Shown here: positions 31,748 to 40,079 of the stretch, piece after piece
Position numbering within the stretch: the first letter of the stretch is position 1
How the letters are laid out: each line of letters begins with the position of its first letter
Source of the DNA: Actinoallomurus bryophytorum
Lineage (GTDB): Bacteria > Actinomycetota > Actinomycetes > Streptosporangiales > Streptosporangiaceae
Length of the DNA stretch: 64,000 nucleotides
Direction of reading: 5' to 3'
Assembly (NCBI RefSeq): GCF_006716425.1
Contig: NZ_VFOZ01000003.1
Span: 405,928-469,927, forward strand
Notes under the pieces: generated by a model
What the model was told of the DNA's origin: nothing
The model's database searches: none
Seen by the model: the letters and a program-made list of their open reading frames with translations, nothing else
Program-made: the position numbers and the translations under genes

Positions 31748-34504
31748 GTGAAACTGGCACATGTGTCCGTTGTGTTACGTGGTCGCGACCACCAGATCGC
31801 CGTGCTGGAAGAACTGCTCACGCGAGCCCGTTCCGGCAGGGGCGGCGCGCTTTCCTTTCTCGCCGAGCCCGGCATGGGAAAGACCGCGCTGCTCGAATGC
31901 GCCGTACGCAGGGCGGGCGCGGACTTCCGGACGCTCGGCATCCGCGGAATCCGGCAGGAGTCCTCGCTCGAACTCGCCGGCCTGCACCGGCTGCTGGGCC
32001 CGCTCGCGGACCGGATCGAGTGCCTGCCCGCCTGCCAGGCCGAGGCCCTCACCCGCGTCTTCGACGGGAACGGCGCCGTCGACCCCTACACGCTCTGCAC
32101 CGCCGTGCACGCCCTGCTGACCGGAACATCACACTCGGGCCCCGTCCTGTGCTGGCTCGACGACGTGCACTGGCTGGACCGCGCGTCACTGGACGCCATG
32201 ACGTTCACCGCGCGGCGGCTCGGCGACAGGCCCGTGGTGATGCTGTTCGCCGCGCACAACGAGCACGTGACGACGCCCGAGCGGGACCGGCTCGCCGGCA
32301 TACCCCGGCTGCCGCTGCCCCCGCTGGACGAGACCGCGAGCACGGAGGTCCTCACCGACCGGTGCCCGATCGGCGTCACCGAGGACCTGGCGGCGGGGCT
32401 CACCGAGCTGACCGGCGGCAACCCGCTCGCGCTGGTCGAGATGGCCGCCGCGCTGACGCCCGGCCAGCTCTCCGGTGACGAGCCGCCTCCGGAGACGCTG
32501 CCGCCGGAGAGCCAGTTACGCGCGGTGTACCGGCGGCGGTTCTTCCGGCTGTCGCCCGACGCGCGCCGGCTGGCCCTGCTGGCCGTCGCCGACGACCGCC
32601 TCGACGGCAGGACCCTGACCCGTGCGGCCCTGGCCGACCGCCTCGACCTGCGCGAGCTGGAGGCCGTACGCGCGTGGGGGCTGGTGCGCGTCGACGGGGA
32701 GTCGATCACCGTGCCGAGTCCGGTCATCCGCAGCGCGCTGTACGCCGACGCTCCCCTGTCCGAGCGCAACACCGTGCACGAGCTGCTCGCGCGGGTCCTC
32801 GACGACGACCGGCAGCGTGCCCGTCAGGTCTGGCACCGGGCCGCACTGGCCTGCGAGGCGAACGACGGGCTCGCCGCCGAGCTGTGCGAGGCGGCGGCCG
32901 AGGCCGGGGCGGCCGGACGGTACACCGACTCCTCGCGCGCCTGGCAGCGTGCCGCGACCCTGACCCGCGACCGGGGCGAGCAGGCGACCATGCTGCTCGC
33001 GGCGGCGACCGACGCCTGGCTGGCCGGCCGGAGCAGGCGCTCGCGCTTTCTGGTCCGCCAGCTCACGCCCGCGGCACGGCAGGGACGGCTCCGCGGGCGC
33101 GCCGACCTGCTGAGAGGTGAGATCGAGCTGCGCGACGGCAGGCCGGCCACCGGGGCACGGATGCTCCTCGACGCGGCGGCCCGCCTTGCCGACCACGACC
33201 GCCGGAGCGCGGTCGTGGCGCTGGCGTACGCGGGCGAGGCGAGCTGCTTGGGCGGGGACCTGCGGCGTTACCTCGCGATCGCCGAGCGCGCCGCGGTTTT
33301 GCGACGGCGGCACGAGGCGCCCGACACCGAGCTGCTCTTCGCCCACTTCGAGGGGATGGCCGCGACGTACCAGGGGCACCACCACGAGGCGGCCGAGCCG
33401 CTGCGCCGTACGGTGCGGCTGGCCGACGCCACGGACGACTGTGCCTCCAAGGTGTGGGCGAGCATGGCGGCGCTGATCCTCGGAGACGACCGGCGCACGC
33501 ACGAGCTGGCCGGCGAGGCGGTGCGGCTCGGCACCGGCCCGGACGCCGCCGTGAAGCCGTGGGCGCTGGCCTACCTCGCCATGGCCGACCTGTGGCTCGG
33601 CCGCTACCCGTCCGCCACCGCGCACTCCCTGGAGGGCCTCCGGCTGGCCCGCGCCGCCGGTCAGGAGAACCACGCGGTCGACCATCTGGCGACGATGGCG
33701 CTGCTCGCCGCGTTGCAGGGCGACAAGGACACCGCCCGGCTGCGCCTCGACGCGGTCTCGGACGCCGCGACCAGGCGTGGGCTCGCGCGGCCCGGCGCGT
33801 TCACCTCCTGGGCGCTGGCCTGCCTGGAGCTGATCGAGGACCGTCCGGCAGACGCCGCGGGACGCATCCGGCTCATGGCGGGCACCTGGCACGCCCACCC
33901 TGTGGTGCACGTGATGGCGACCCCGCACTTCGTCGAGGCCGCCGTCCGCTGCGACGAGAGGAAGGGCGCGCTCCAGGCCCTGGAGGTCTTCGACCGATGG
34001 GCCACCAGCACCCGCAACTCCGTGCGCCTCGCCCTGTCCCACCGCTGCCACGCGCTGCTGGCCGGCGACGACGCCGAGGCGGACGAGCACTTCCGCGAGG
34101 CGCTGCGGCTGCATCTTCGCGGCGACTCGGCGTTCGAGACGGCGCGTACCGAGCTGCTGTACGGGCACCGGCTGCGGCGCGGGCGCAAGCCGCGCGCGGC
34201 CCGTGAGCACCTGCGCAACGCCCTGCAGATCTTCGAGTACTACGACGCGGAGCACTGGACCGGGAGCGCACGTGCCGAGCTGCGCGCGGCCGGGGAGACC
34301 GCCCCGCCCATGGCGCCGAAGGACGCCGGGGAGCTGACCAACCAGCAGCGCCAGATCGCGCGGCTCGCCGCCGAGGGCGCCACGAACCGTGAGATCGCGG
34401 CGCGGCTCGTCCTGTCCCACCGCACCGTCGACCATCACCTGCGCAACGTCTTCGTACGGCTCGGCATCCGCTCCCGAGTCGAACTTCCGCGTTTCTTCAG
34501 CTGA
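31748..34504 (+). CDS. LAL-family regulator (AAA ATPase with C-terminal LuxR HTH)
   Basis: This 918-residue protein starts at GTG 31748. The Walker A segment is AEPGMGKT (39-46), with the first Gly replaced by Ala. The Walker B region reads VLCWLDDVHWLD. A long TPR-like helical region follows. The LuxR helix-turn-helix is at the C-terminus (LTNQQRQIARLAAEG, NREIAARLVLSHRTVDHHL). It is divergent from the M1 peptidase and 86 bases upstream of the secreted lipase gene on the same strand. Control of either neighbour is plausible but unproven. Confidence 0.92.
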   Translation: MKLAHVSVVLRGRDHQIAVLEELLTRARSGRGGALSFLAEPGMGKTALLECAVRRAGADFRTLGIRGIRQESSLELAGLHRLLGPLADRIECLPACQAEALTRVFDGNGAVDPYTLCTAVHALLTGTSHSGPVLCWLDDVHWLDRASLDAMTFTARRLGDRPVVMLFAAHNEHVTTPERDRLAGIPRLPLPPLDETASTEVLTDRCPIGVTEDLAAGLTELTGGNPLALVEMAAALTPGQLSGDEPPPETLPPESQLRAVYRRRFFRLSPDARRLALLAVADDRLDGRTLTRAALADRLDLRELEAVRAWGLVRVDGESITVPSPVIRSALYADAPLSERNTVHELLARVLDDDRQRARQVWHRAALACEANDGLAAELCEAAAEAGAAGRYTDSSRAWQRAATLTRDRGEQATMLLAAATDAWLAGRSRRSRFLVRQLTPAARQGRLRGRADLLRGEIELRDGRPATGARMLLDAAARLADHDRRSAVVALAYAGEASCLGGDLRRYLAIAERAAVLRRRHEAPDTELLFAHFEGMAATYQGHHHEAAEPLRRTVRLADATDDCASKVWASMAALILGDDRRTHELAGEAVRLGTGPDAAVKPWALAYLAMADLWLGRYPSATAHSLEGLRLARAAGQENHAVDHLATMALLAALQGDKDTARLRLDAVSDAATRRGLARPGAFTSWALACLELIEDRPADAAGRIRLMAGTWHAHPVVHVMATPHFVEAAVRCDERKGALQALEVFDRWATSTRNSVRLALSHRCHALLAGDDAEADEHFREALRLHLRGDSAFETARTELLYGHRLRRGRKPRAAREHLRNALQIFEYYDAEHWTGSARAELRAAGETAPPMAPKDAGELTNQQRQIARLAAEGATNREIAARLVLSHRTVDHHLRNVFVRLGIRSRVELPRFFS

Positions 34505-34590
34505 CCGAGGACTGGTGATTTCGCCGATGCGGCGCACCCGGCGCCGGATGAGACTTCGCCCATCGCCTCAGTCCCCAGCCAGGAGGAACC

Positions 34591-35271
34591 ATGCGCCGAT
34601 CCCTCGGCACCTTCCTCGCGGTCGTTCTCGCCGCCTTCACCTGCCTGCTCGCCGTCGGGCAGACGGGTACCGCGAACGCCGCCACCCACATCCCCGTCGT
34701 CTTCGTCCACGGCTACAGCGGCAGCGCGTCCAACTGGACCACGGCCGAGTCGGTCTTCGCGGCCGGCGGGTACACCAGCACCGAGATGTACGCCTTCCAG
34801 TACAACTGGGCGCAGTCCAACAAGACCAGTGCCGCCTCGCTGAGGTCCTACGTCCAGCAGGTCCTGTCCCGTACGGGAGCCTCCCAGGTCGACATCGTGA
34901 ACCACTCCATGGGCGGGCTGGTGAGCGAGTGGTACATCAACGAGCTCGGCGGCCAGCCGTACGTCCGGCACCTCGCCTCCATCGCCGGCGCGAACCACGG
35001 CACGACGTTCGCCTCCGCGTGCACGATCAACCCGTCGTGCGTGGAGATGCTCCCCGGCTCCTCGTTCATCCAGACCGTGACCGCGGGCGACGAGACACCG
35101 GGCAACACGAGGTACGCGACCTGGTACTCCGCCTGCGACGGCGTGATCATCCCCTACACCAGCACCCGGCTGAACGGCGCCACCAACAACAACGTGGCGT
35201 GCCAGACCCACATCGGATACCTCACCGACACCACGACACTCGCGGCGGTGCGCACGTTCCTAGGAACCTGA
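34591..35271 (+). CDS. Secreted triacylglycerol lipase / esterase
   Basis: This 226-residue alpha/beta-hydrolase has a signal peptide (1-31, cleavage near ANAAT). The oxyanion-hole strand reads VVFVHGYSGS. The nucleophile is S106 in NHSMGG, where Asn replaces the usual Gly of GxSxG. The likely acid is D183 (SACDGVI) and the His is H207 (QTHIG). Four Cys (144, 150, 182, 204) can form two disulfides. This matches small actinomycete extracellular lipases. ATG 34591 follows AGGAGG. A long hairpin starts three bases after the stop. Confidence 0.9.
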   Translation: MRRSLGTFLAVVLAAFTCLLAVGQTGTANAATHIPVVFVHGYSGSASNWTTAESVFAAGGYTSTEMYAFQYNWAQSNKTSAASLRSYVQQVLSRTGASQVDIVNHSMGGLVSEWYINELGGQPYVRHLASIAGANHGTTFASACTINPSCVEMLPGSSFIQTVTAGDETPGNTRYATWYSACDGVIIPYTSTRLNGATNNNVACQTHIGYLTDTTTLAAVRTFLGT

Positions 35272-35273
35272 CC

Positions 35274-35332
35274 CCCGCGCGGTGAGAGGCCGGGCCACGG
35301 CGGCGCCGTGGCCCGGCCTCTCACCGCGCGGG
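35274..35332. terminator. 59-base perfect inverted repeat (bidirectional terminator)
   Basis: The arms 35274-35302 and 35304-35332 are perfectly complementary over 29 bp around a single central base. The element lies between the stop of the lipase (35271) and the stop of the convergent membrane-protein gene (35349), so it probably ends transcription from both sides. There is no T-tract. Confidence 0.85.
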
Positions 35333-35348
35333 CGTTCGTGCTCGCCCG

Positions 35349-36239
35349 TCAGATGCGCCGGCGAGGGGTCGCCTCGGAGACGACGTCGTCGGCGGGTGAG
35401 CTCGCCAGCTCGGCGTCGAGCAAACGTTCGGCGCGGGGTACCGCGAGGCCGCGGCCGGCGGCGAACCACAGGCCGATCAGAACGATCAGGGGAAGCTGTG
35501 AGGTGAGCGACGACTGGACCACGGCTCCTGCCGGGTAGCTGTAGACGACCACGACGCGCAGCACCGCGTCGGCCAGGAACACCACGCCGAGACCGGCGGT
35601 CATCGCCCGGTAGAGCATCCGGAACCGCCGCGACTTCCGCCATGCCCGGTCGAACGCCTCGGCGCGCACCGGGTCGCCCTTCGAGGCCACGGGCTTGAGG
35701 GCGATCCGCATCCACGGCCGATCCGACCAGGTGGTCGCCAGGACGACGACTCCGCCGATGGCGACGTAGATCGAGGTCCTGGCGAGCACGAAGCGCGCGT
35801 CGCCGCTGATCGACGTCAGCACGACGCTGGCCGTGACCTCGATCAGCACCAGCATGGCGAAGCCGTCGATCCGGCGTCCGGCCTTGCCGTGCGGTCGAGT
35901 TCGCAGCAGATCACCGACGACGATCGCACCGGAGACGATCGCGCCTGCCACCATGCTCGCGATGTCGCCGATACCGGCGAGGTAGCAGCCGGCGATGGCG
36001 GCGGTGGGCACGAGCGCCGCGACCGTGGCCGGTCTCCAGCGGAACTCCCCGGTTTCGACTCGCCCGCCGATCGCCTTCCCGGTCAGAAGGGTTCCGCCGA
36101 TGGCCAGCCGCACCGCGGCGGGCATCCCGGTCGGGGCGAGGGCGACCAGGACCAGCGTCGGGACGAGCAGGTCGACGGCCACGTTCGCGATCATCAGTGC
36201 GAAGTACGCGGCTTTGCGTCCTGCGCCGATCTCAGGCAT
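35349..36239 (-). CDS. VC0807-like multi-pass membrane protein
   Basis: This 296-residue protein has about seven hydrophobic segments and a basic loop near 180-205 (ALKPVASKGDPVRAEAFDRAWRK). Pattern and length fit the VC0807-like family of bacterial membrane proteins, whose function is unknown. ATG 36239 follows AGGAGACG. It is divergent from a MarR regulator gene, with nested inverted repeats between the two. This suggests that the MarR protein controls it. Confidence 0.75.
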   Translation of the reverse strand: MPEIGAGRKAAYFALMIANVAVDLLVPTLVLVALAPTGMPAAVRLAIGGTLLTGKAIGGRVETGEFRWRPATVAALVPTAAIAGCYLAGIGDIASMVAGAIVSGAIVVGDLLRTRPHGKAGRRIDGFAMLVLIEVTASVVLTSISGDARFVLARTSIYVAIGGVVVLATTWSDRPWMRIALKPVASKGDPVRAEAFDRAWRKSRRFRMLYRAMTAGLGVVFLADAVLRVVVVYSYPAGAVVQSSLTSQLPLIVLIGLWFAAGRGLAVPRAERLLDAELASSPADDVVSEATPRRRI

Positions 36240-36272
36240 GGGACGTCTCCTGGGCTCTTCTCAAGTATCTCT

Positions 36273-36323
36273 CTCAATAAGTCTCTTAGTTGCTGAGGTA
36301 TTTAGAGGCTAAGCTATATTGAG
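36273..36323. promoter_or_regulatory. Nested inverted repeats between MarR and membrane-protein genes
   Basis: CTCAATA (36273-36279) pairs with TATTGAG (36317-36323), and inside it CTTAG (36285-36289) pairs with CTAAG (36309-36313). The stretch is AT-rich and ends three bases before the marR-type start codon. A bound MarR dimer pair would block both divergent promoters. This is inferred. Confidence 0.45.
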
Positions 36324-36326
36324 GGG

Positions 36327-36857
36327 ATGACGCAAGGTGCCCTTCCCGACGATCAGGCGGCGGGCGCGCTGCTCGGGCGCAAGTTCGCCACGGCGCTCGT
36401 GGTGTTCCATGAGGCCGTCGGCAAACTCGTGGGTCTCAGCTCGGTCGAGCGAAAGTGCATCGACGTGCTCCAGCAACTGGGACCGGTGACGGCCGGCGCG
36501 CTCGCGGAGCACACGGGCCTGACCACCGGCGCCGTCACCGGTCTGGTGGACCGGCTCGAGAACGCCGGCTACGTCCGGCGCGCACGTGACCCGCACGACC
36601 GTCGCAAGGTCGTCGTGCGGCTACTGCCGAACGAGCGGATGGATGCGCTGATGGCCACCGCGTTCGGGCCCTTCATCGAGGACATGGCGAACACGGCGGC
36701 CAGGTACGACGACGCCGAACTCCGTGCGATCGCCGACTGGATAACCCGGACCACCGACACGCTGGTGGCCAACACTCGGCGCATCATGGACCTGGACGAG
36801 TCCGGGGCCGGCCCGGGCACCTCGTCGCATCCCGGGCGGCCGGACACCCACGGCTGA
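36327..36857 (+). CDS. MarR-family regulator
   Basis: This 176-residue winged-helix protein has SSVERKCIDVLQQLGPVTAGALAEHTGLTTGAVTGLVDRLE as helices 2-5 and the family-typical wing DPHDRRKVVVRLL. Helices at both ends would form the dimer interface. It is divergent from the VC0807-like membrane protein and is probably its repressor. The ligand is unknown. Confidence 0.92.
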   Translation: MTQGALPDDQAAGALLGRKFATALVVFHEAVGKLVGLSSVERKCIDVLQQLGPVTAGALAEHTGLTTGAVTGLVDRLENAGYVRRARDPHDRRKVVVRLLPNERMDALMATAFGPFIEDMANTAARYDDAELRAIADWITRTTDTLVANTRRIMDLDESGAGPGTSSHPGRPDTHG

Positions 36858-36885
36858 GACGTCTCAGGAGGGGCCGCGCCCGTGG

Positions 36886-37725
36886 TCACGTCGTGGTCTT
36901 GGCTCCTACGCCGCACCACATGGGCAGTTCGCGCGTCTCCTCGGCCTCGGCGCCGGGCCGCCACTGGGGCAGCCGCACGACCCCGGGCTCGAGCAGGTCC
37001 AGTCCGTCGAAGAAGCGCGTGACCCCGGCATGGTTTCGCGGGGTCGCCTGTTCGCGGTGGCCGGCACGCTCATTGTAACGCCGCATCGATTCGGCGACCT
37101 TCTCGGCGCCGATGTCGCTCGCGGGGTGCGAGATCACCAGATGACTGCCCGGCGGCAGTGAGCCCAGGAGCCGGGTGACGATCCCGTACGGATCGTCGGC
37201 GTCCGCGATGTACTGCAGGATCGCCACGAGAACGAGCCCGACCGGCCGGGAGAAGTCCAGTGTCGCCGCGGCCTGCCGCAAAATGGTGCCGGTGTCGCGC
37301 AGGTCGGCGTCGATGTAGGCGGTGGCGCCTTCCGGCCGGCTGGTGAGCAGGGCTCGTGCGTGGGCCAGCACCACGGGGTCATTGTCGACGTAGACGATGC
37401 GGCATTCCGGCACCGCGCGCTGGGCCACCTCATGGGTGTTGTCGGCGGTCGGAATACCGGTGCCGATGTCGAGGAACTGACTGATTCCCGCCTGGGTCGC
37501 CAGATGGCGCACAGCACGGCCCAGGAACGCCCGGTTGGCGTGCACGGCGGGCCGGATGTCGGGGTTGGCGGCGACGGCCTGCTCGGCCGCGTCTCTGTCA
37601 GCGGCGTAATTGTCCTTGCCGCCCAGCCAGACGTTGTACACACGCGCCGGGTGCGCCACCTTCGTGTTGATCTGCGCCACGTTTCCACCGGCGGCGGACG
37701 AGTCGTCTGCCCCTTGGTCGTTCAC
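36886..37725 (-). CDS. SAM-dependent methyltransferase (DUF574/Methyltransf_19 type)
   Basis: This 279-residue protein starts at GTG 37725 with GAGGAG seven bases upstream; a longer frame to 37806 is not supported. Family marks are HPARVYNVWLGGKDNYAADR near the start and FLDIGTGIPTADNTHEVAQ as SAM motif I. IVYVDNDPVVLAHARALL follows, and YIDADLRD comes later. This family is greatly expanded in mycelial actinomycetes and has no assigned substrates. It is convergent with the MarR gene, with 28 bases between the stops. Confidence 0.9.
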   Translation of the reverse strand: MNDQGADDSSAAGGNVAQINTKVAHPARVYNVWLGGKDNYAADRDAAEQAVAANPDIRPAVHANRAFLGRAVRHLATQAGISQFLDIGTGIPTADNTHEVAQRAVPECRIVYVDNDPVVLAHARALLTSRPEGATAYIDADLRDTGTILRQAAATLDFSRPVGLVLVAILQYIADADDPYGIVTRLLGSLPPGSHLVISHPASDIGAEKVAESMRRYNERAGHREQATPRNHAGVTRFFDGLDLLEPGVVRLPQWRPGAEAEETRELPMWCGVGAKTTT

Positions 37726-37828
37726 GGTGTGCTCCTCAACGGCATGGACCCGCGATGCCGATATCACGCTATGTCGGCGCTTAGCGTAGCCGTCAGGCTT
37801 CGCCATTACTTCGACCCGCTTGTGAAGG

Positions 37829-38791
37829 TCAACCGATCTGCTCTCTGAGCCGCTTTTCGGACCAGACCGCCCAGGAGCCGGCGGCGACCATGAGCAGGAC
37901 GCCGGCCGAGGCCAGAACCGTGATCTGCTCCTTCAGGAACAGCCACCCGACGAACAGACTGGCGACCGGTTCGAGGCCGGTCAGGACCCCGAACGTCTCT
38001 TCGGCGATGAACCTCAGGGCCAGGACCCCCAGCACCGTTTCGACGAACCCGGACAGCAGGCCCGACGCCGCGCAGATGCCGAGCACGTGACCGGTCGTCC
38101 GGTGCGCTTCCGCGAGGATGAGCAGCGGAGCCAGCATGGCCGAGGACAGCAGCCCGGCGATGGCCGTTCCATGGGCCAGCTTTCCGGCCTCTTCCATCCG
38201 TCCGGACACCTTCAACAGGTTCCAGCCGCAGGCCGCGGCCACCAGTGCCGCCCCGAAGCCCAGCACGTCGCACTGGCCGGTCCACGGGCGGGTGAGCGCG
38301 AGCATCGCGACCGCCGCCAGCAGCGGACAGAGCAGCCCGCTGATCCGCCGGGGACCCGTTCTCGGGAACAGCAGCCCCCACACGGTCACCATCACCGGGC
38401 CGCCGAAGGCAATGGAGATCACCGTCTCCAGGCTGTGCAGCCTCCCCAGCGACAGGTACGTCGCCGGTAACACGATCGCGTTGCCGACGGCCAGCCGCAG
38501 GATCAGCAGTGGCATGCCTTTCGGCACCCTGACCTCTTGGAACGCCTTCCGGAGACCGAGGCGGATGGGGAGGCGCCCGACGACGACGCGGCCGAGCACG
38601 CTCCGTCCAGCCCAGAGGGCGAAGACGACGCTCCCGAAGACGGTCGCCAGGGCGCCGGCCACCACGGGTGACATCCGGTCGAATGCGAGCGAGCTGACGG
38701 CGTCTCCCATCGCACAGGCGGTCATCGCCGCGCCGGCGAGGACGGCTCCGAGTAACTGCCTGCGATGAGGCACTGGTGCGCTTGGTTGCAT
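37829..38791 (-). CDS. EamA/DMT-family transporter
   Basis: This 320-residue membrane protein is predicted to have ten helices in two repeated EamA halves. The second half ends with the characteristic LEPVASLFVGWLFLKEQIT and LLMVAAGSWAVWSEKR. ATG 38791 follows GGGGAACC; the frame upstream to 39040 is a non-coding extension. Family members export amino acids or other small metabolites. The substrate cannot be predicted here. Confidence 0.85.
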   Translation of the reverse strand: MQPSAPVPHRRQLLGAVLAGAAMTACAMGDAVSSLAFDRMSPVVAGALATVFGSVVFALWAGRSVLGRVVVGRLPIRLGLRKAFQEVRVPKGMPLLILRLAVGNAIVLPATYLSLGRLHSLETVISIAFGGPVMVTVWGLLFPRTGPRRISGLLCPLLAAVAMLALTRPWTGQCDVLGFGAALVAAACGWNLLKVSGRMEEAGKLAHGTAIAGLLSSAMLAPLLILAEAHRTTGHVLGICAASGLLSGFVETVLGVLALRFIAEETFGVLTGLEPVASLFVGWLFLKEQITVLASAGVLLMVAAGSWAVWSEKRLREQIG

Positions 38792-38850
38792 AGGTTCCCC
38801 GCAGCGGCACGGGTCTGCCGGACGCCAGAGTCCGGCGCACCCGCGTGATC

Positions 38851-38872
38851 GGTGGCGGGCATGTCCGCCACC
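38851..38872. terminator. Short hairpin downstream of the SGNH-protein gene
   Basis: Perfect 8-bp arms (38851-38858 and 38865-38872) enclose a 6-nt loop in the gap between the leftward SGNH-protein gene (stop at 38970) and the leftward EamA gene. It is a plausible terminator for the former. Confidence 0.4.
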
Positions 38873-38969
38873 TACGGCTGGTATTCCGGGCCACCGCGAC
38901 GTGAAGGCTCGCGGGTCCGATCCGCAGCGTGGCTGGCCCCAGGCTTCTATTCCCGCGAAGGAGCCGCCG

Positions 38970-39875
38970 TCACCCCCGTCCGGCGGCGACTCGTGCCAGC
39001 TCCGGCACGTGCGCGATGAGGTAGTCCACGACCTGAACACCGCCTTGGTCGTCGAAGTGGATGGTGTCCGGCCGGAAGTCCACGCCGTTCACCAGCCCGC
39101 AGGGCGGGCCGGATGGGCAGACGACCGGGGCGGGATCGACCAGGCTCACCTTGTCCCGGTGGAGCGTCGCCCAACGTACGTAGAGGTCCCGGATCTTGTC
39201 GATGCTCGGGCCGGGCGCGTCGAGACGGGCCGCGGGCGCGTGCTCGTACCACAGCGGCAGGATCACGACGACCTTGGCACCACGGGCGGTGACGCGACGG
39301 AGGGTGTCGTCCCACTCCGCCAGCACCCGTCGACGCCATTCATCGGTCCCGGGGGGAACGTACCGATCCGGCAGGCGAATGCCCCGTATCTCCGTGATCG
39401 ACTGCCACAGGACGAGTCCCGGCGCGTACGTCGCAGTCAGTGCCGCCTGTTTGGCCGCGACGAGCCGTGGGCACGCGCCGGCCCGGAGCGGCCTGCTGTC
39501 CCCGTCCGGGTAGATGGCGACGAGCGGCAGGGTCCCCACCGGGCAGGCGGTCAGCGCTCCGTCGATCACTCGCACGCCGCGCGGGCCGAGCCGGCGTGCC
39601 AGGTAGTAGGCGTAGTCGCGGGCGACCGAGTCCCCGATCACCGCCACGGTCGGCGCCGACGGCGCGGACGACGAGCCGGTGACGATGAAGGGGCTCGTGT
39701 CACCGCCCGCGGGCGTCGGCTTCGGCAGGTTCATGTGATACGGAGGCACCGGTTCCGCCGGCGCCAGCCCTGGCGTTATCGCACCAAGGCTCACTGCCAG
39801 CGCCAGCGAGAGAACGCCGCAAATATATGTCGATACCATTTTAACCAGACTTCTTCCATACACTTCCGAACCCAT
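38970..39875 (-). CDS. Secreted SGNH/GDSL hydrolase-like protein
   Basis: This 301-residue protein has an N-terminal hydrophobic segment (about 13-36) that acts as signal peptide or anchor. Block I is VAVIGDSVARDYAYYLA, with the nucleophile Ser in GDS, and block V is DTIHFDDQGG, with the Asp and His three apart. This resembles the SGNH domain fused to membrane acyltransferases, but here it is free and secreted. Possible roles are O-deacetylation or O-acylation of surface glycans. The start may be ATG 39839 instead, which has GGAAGAAG upstream. The region before the gene is AT-rich. Confidence 0.78.
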   Translation of the reverse strand: MGSEVYGRSLVKMVSTYICGVLSLALAVSLGAITPGLAPAEPVPPYHMNLPKPTPAGGDTSPFIVTGSSSAPSAPTVAVIGDSVARDYAYYLARRLGPRGVRVIDGALTACPVGTLPLVAIYPDGDSRPLRAGACPRLVAAKQAALTATYAPGLVLWQSITEIRGIRLPDRYVPPGTDEWRRRVLAEWDDTLRRVTARGAKVVVILPLWYEHAPAARLDAPGPSIDKIRDLYVRWATLHRDKVSLVDPAPVVCPSGPPCGLVNGVDFRPDTIHFDDQGGVQVVDYLIAHVPELARVAAGRG

Positions 39876-40008
39876 TGCCAGCGAGCTTGGATTTTAACGC
39901 ATACAAACCGCACAACCCCAGCCGCTGCCACATCATCTATTGGCGTTTTCAGTTACCGATTTACACACAACTATTGTTCATGATGCTGGGAGTGACTCGC
40001 TCGCGAAA

Positions 40009-40047
40009 GGCGTTCCCCGCCCGGTCGGTACCCGGGCAGGGAACGCC
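40009..40047. terminator. Hairpin terminator of the C-x8-C protein gene
   Basis: The arms GGCGTTCCC (40009-40017) and GGGAACGCC (40039-40047) continue, after one mismatch, into GCCCGG/CCGGGC around a 7-nt loop. It lies 33 bases beyond the stop codon of the leftward gene that ends at 40080. Confidence 0.65.
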
Positions 40048-40079
40048 ATTGTCAGTCGATCAGAACAGAATCGTGGTGA

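Noticed and set aside
36886..37725. Methyltransferase as part of a biosynthetic cluster
   Set aside because: This family is scattered in large numbers through actinomycete genomes, and the neighbours here are unrelated.
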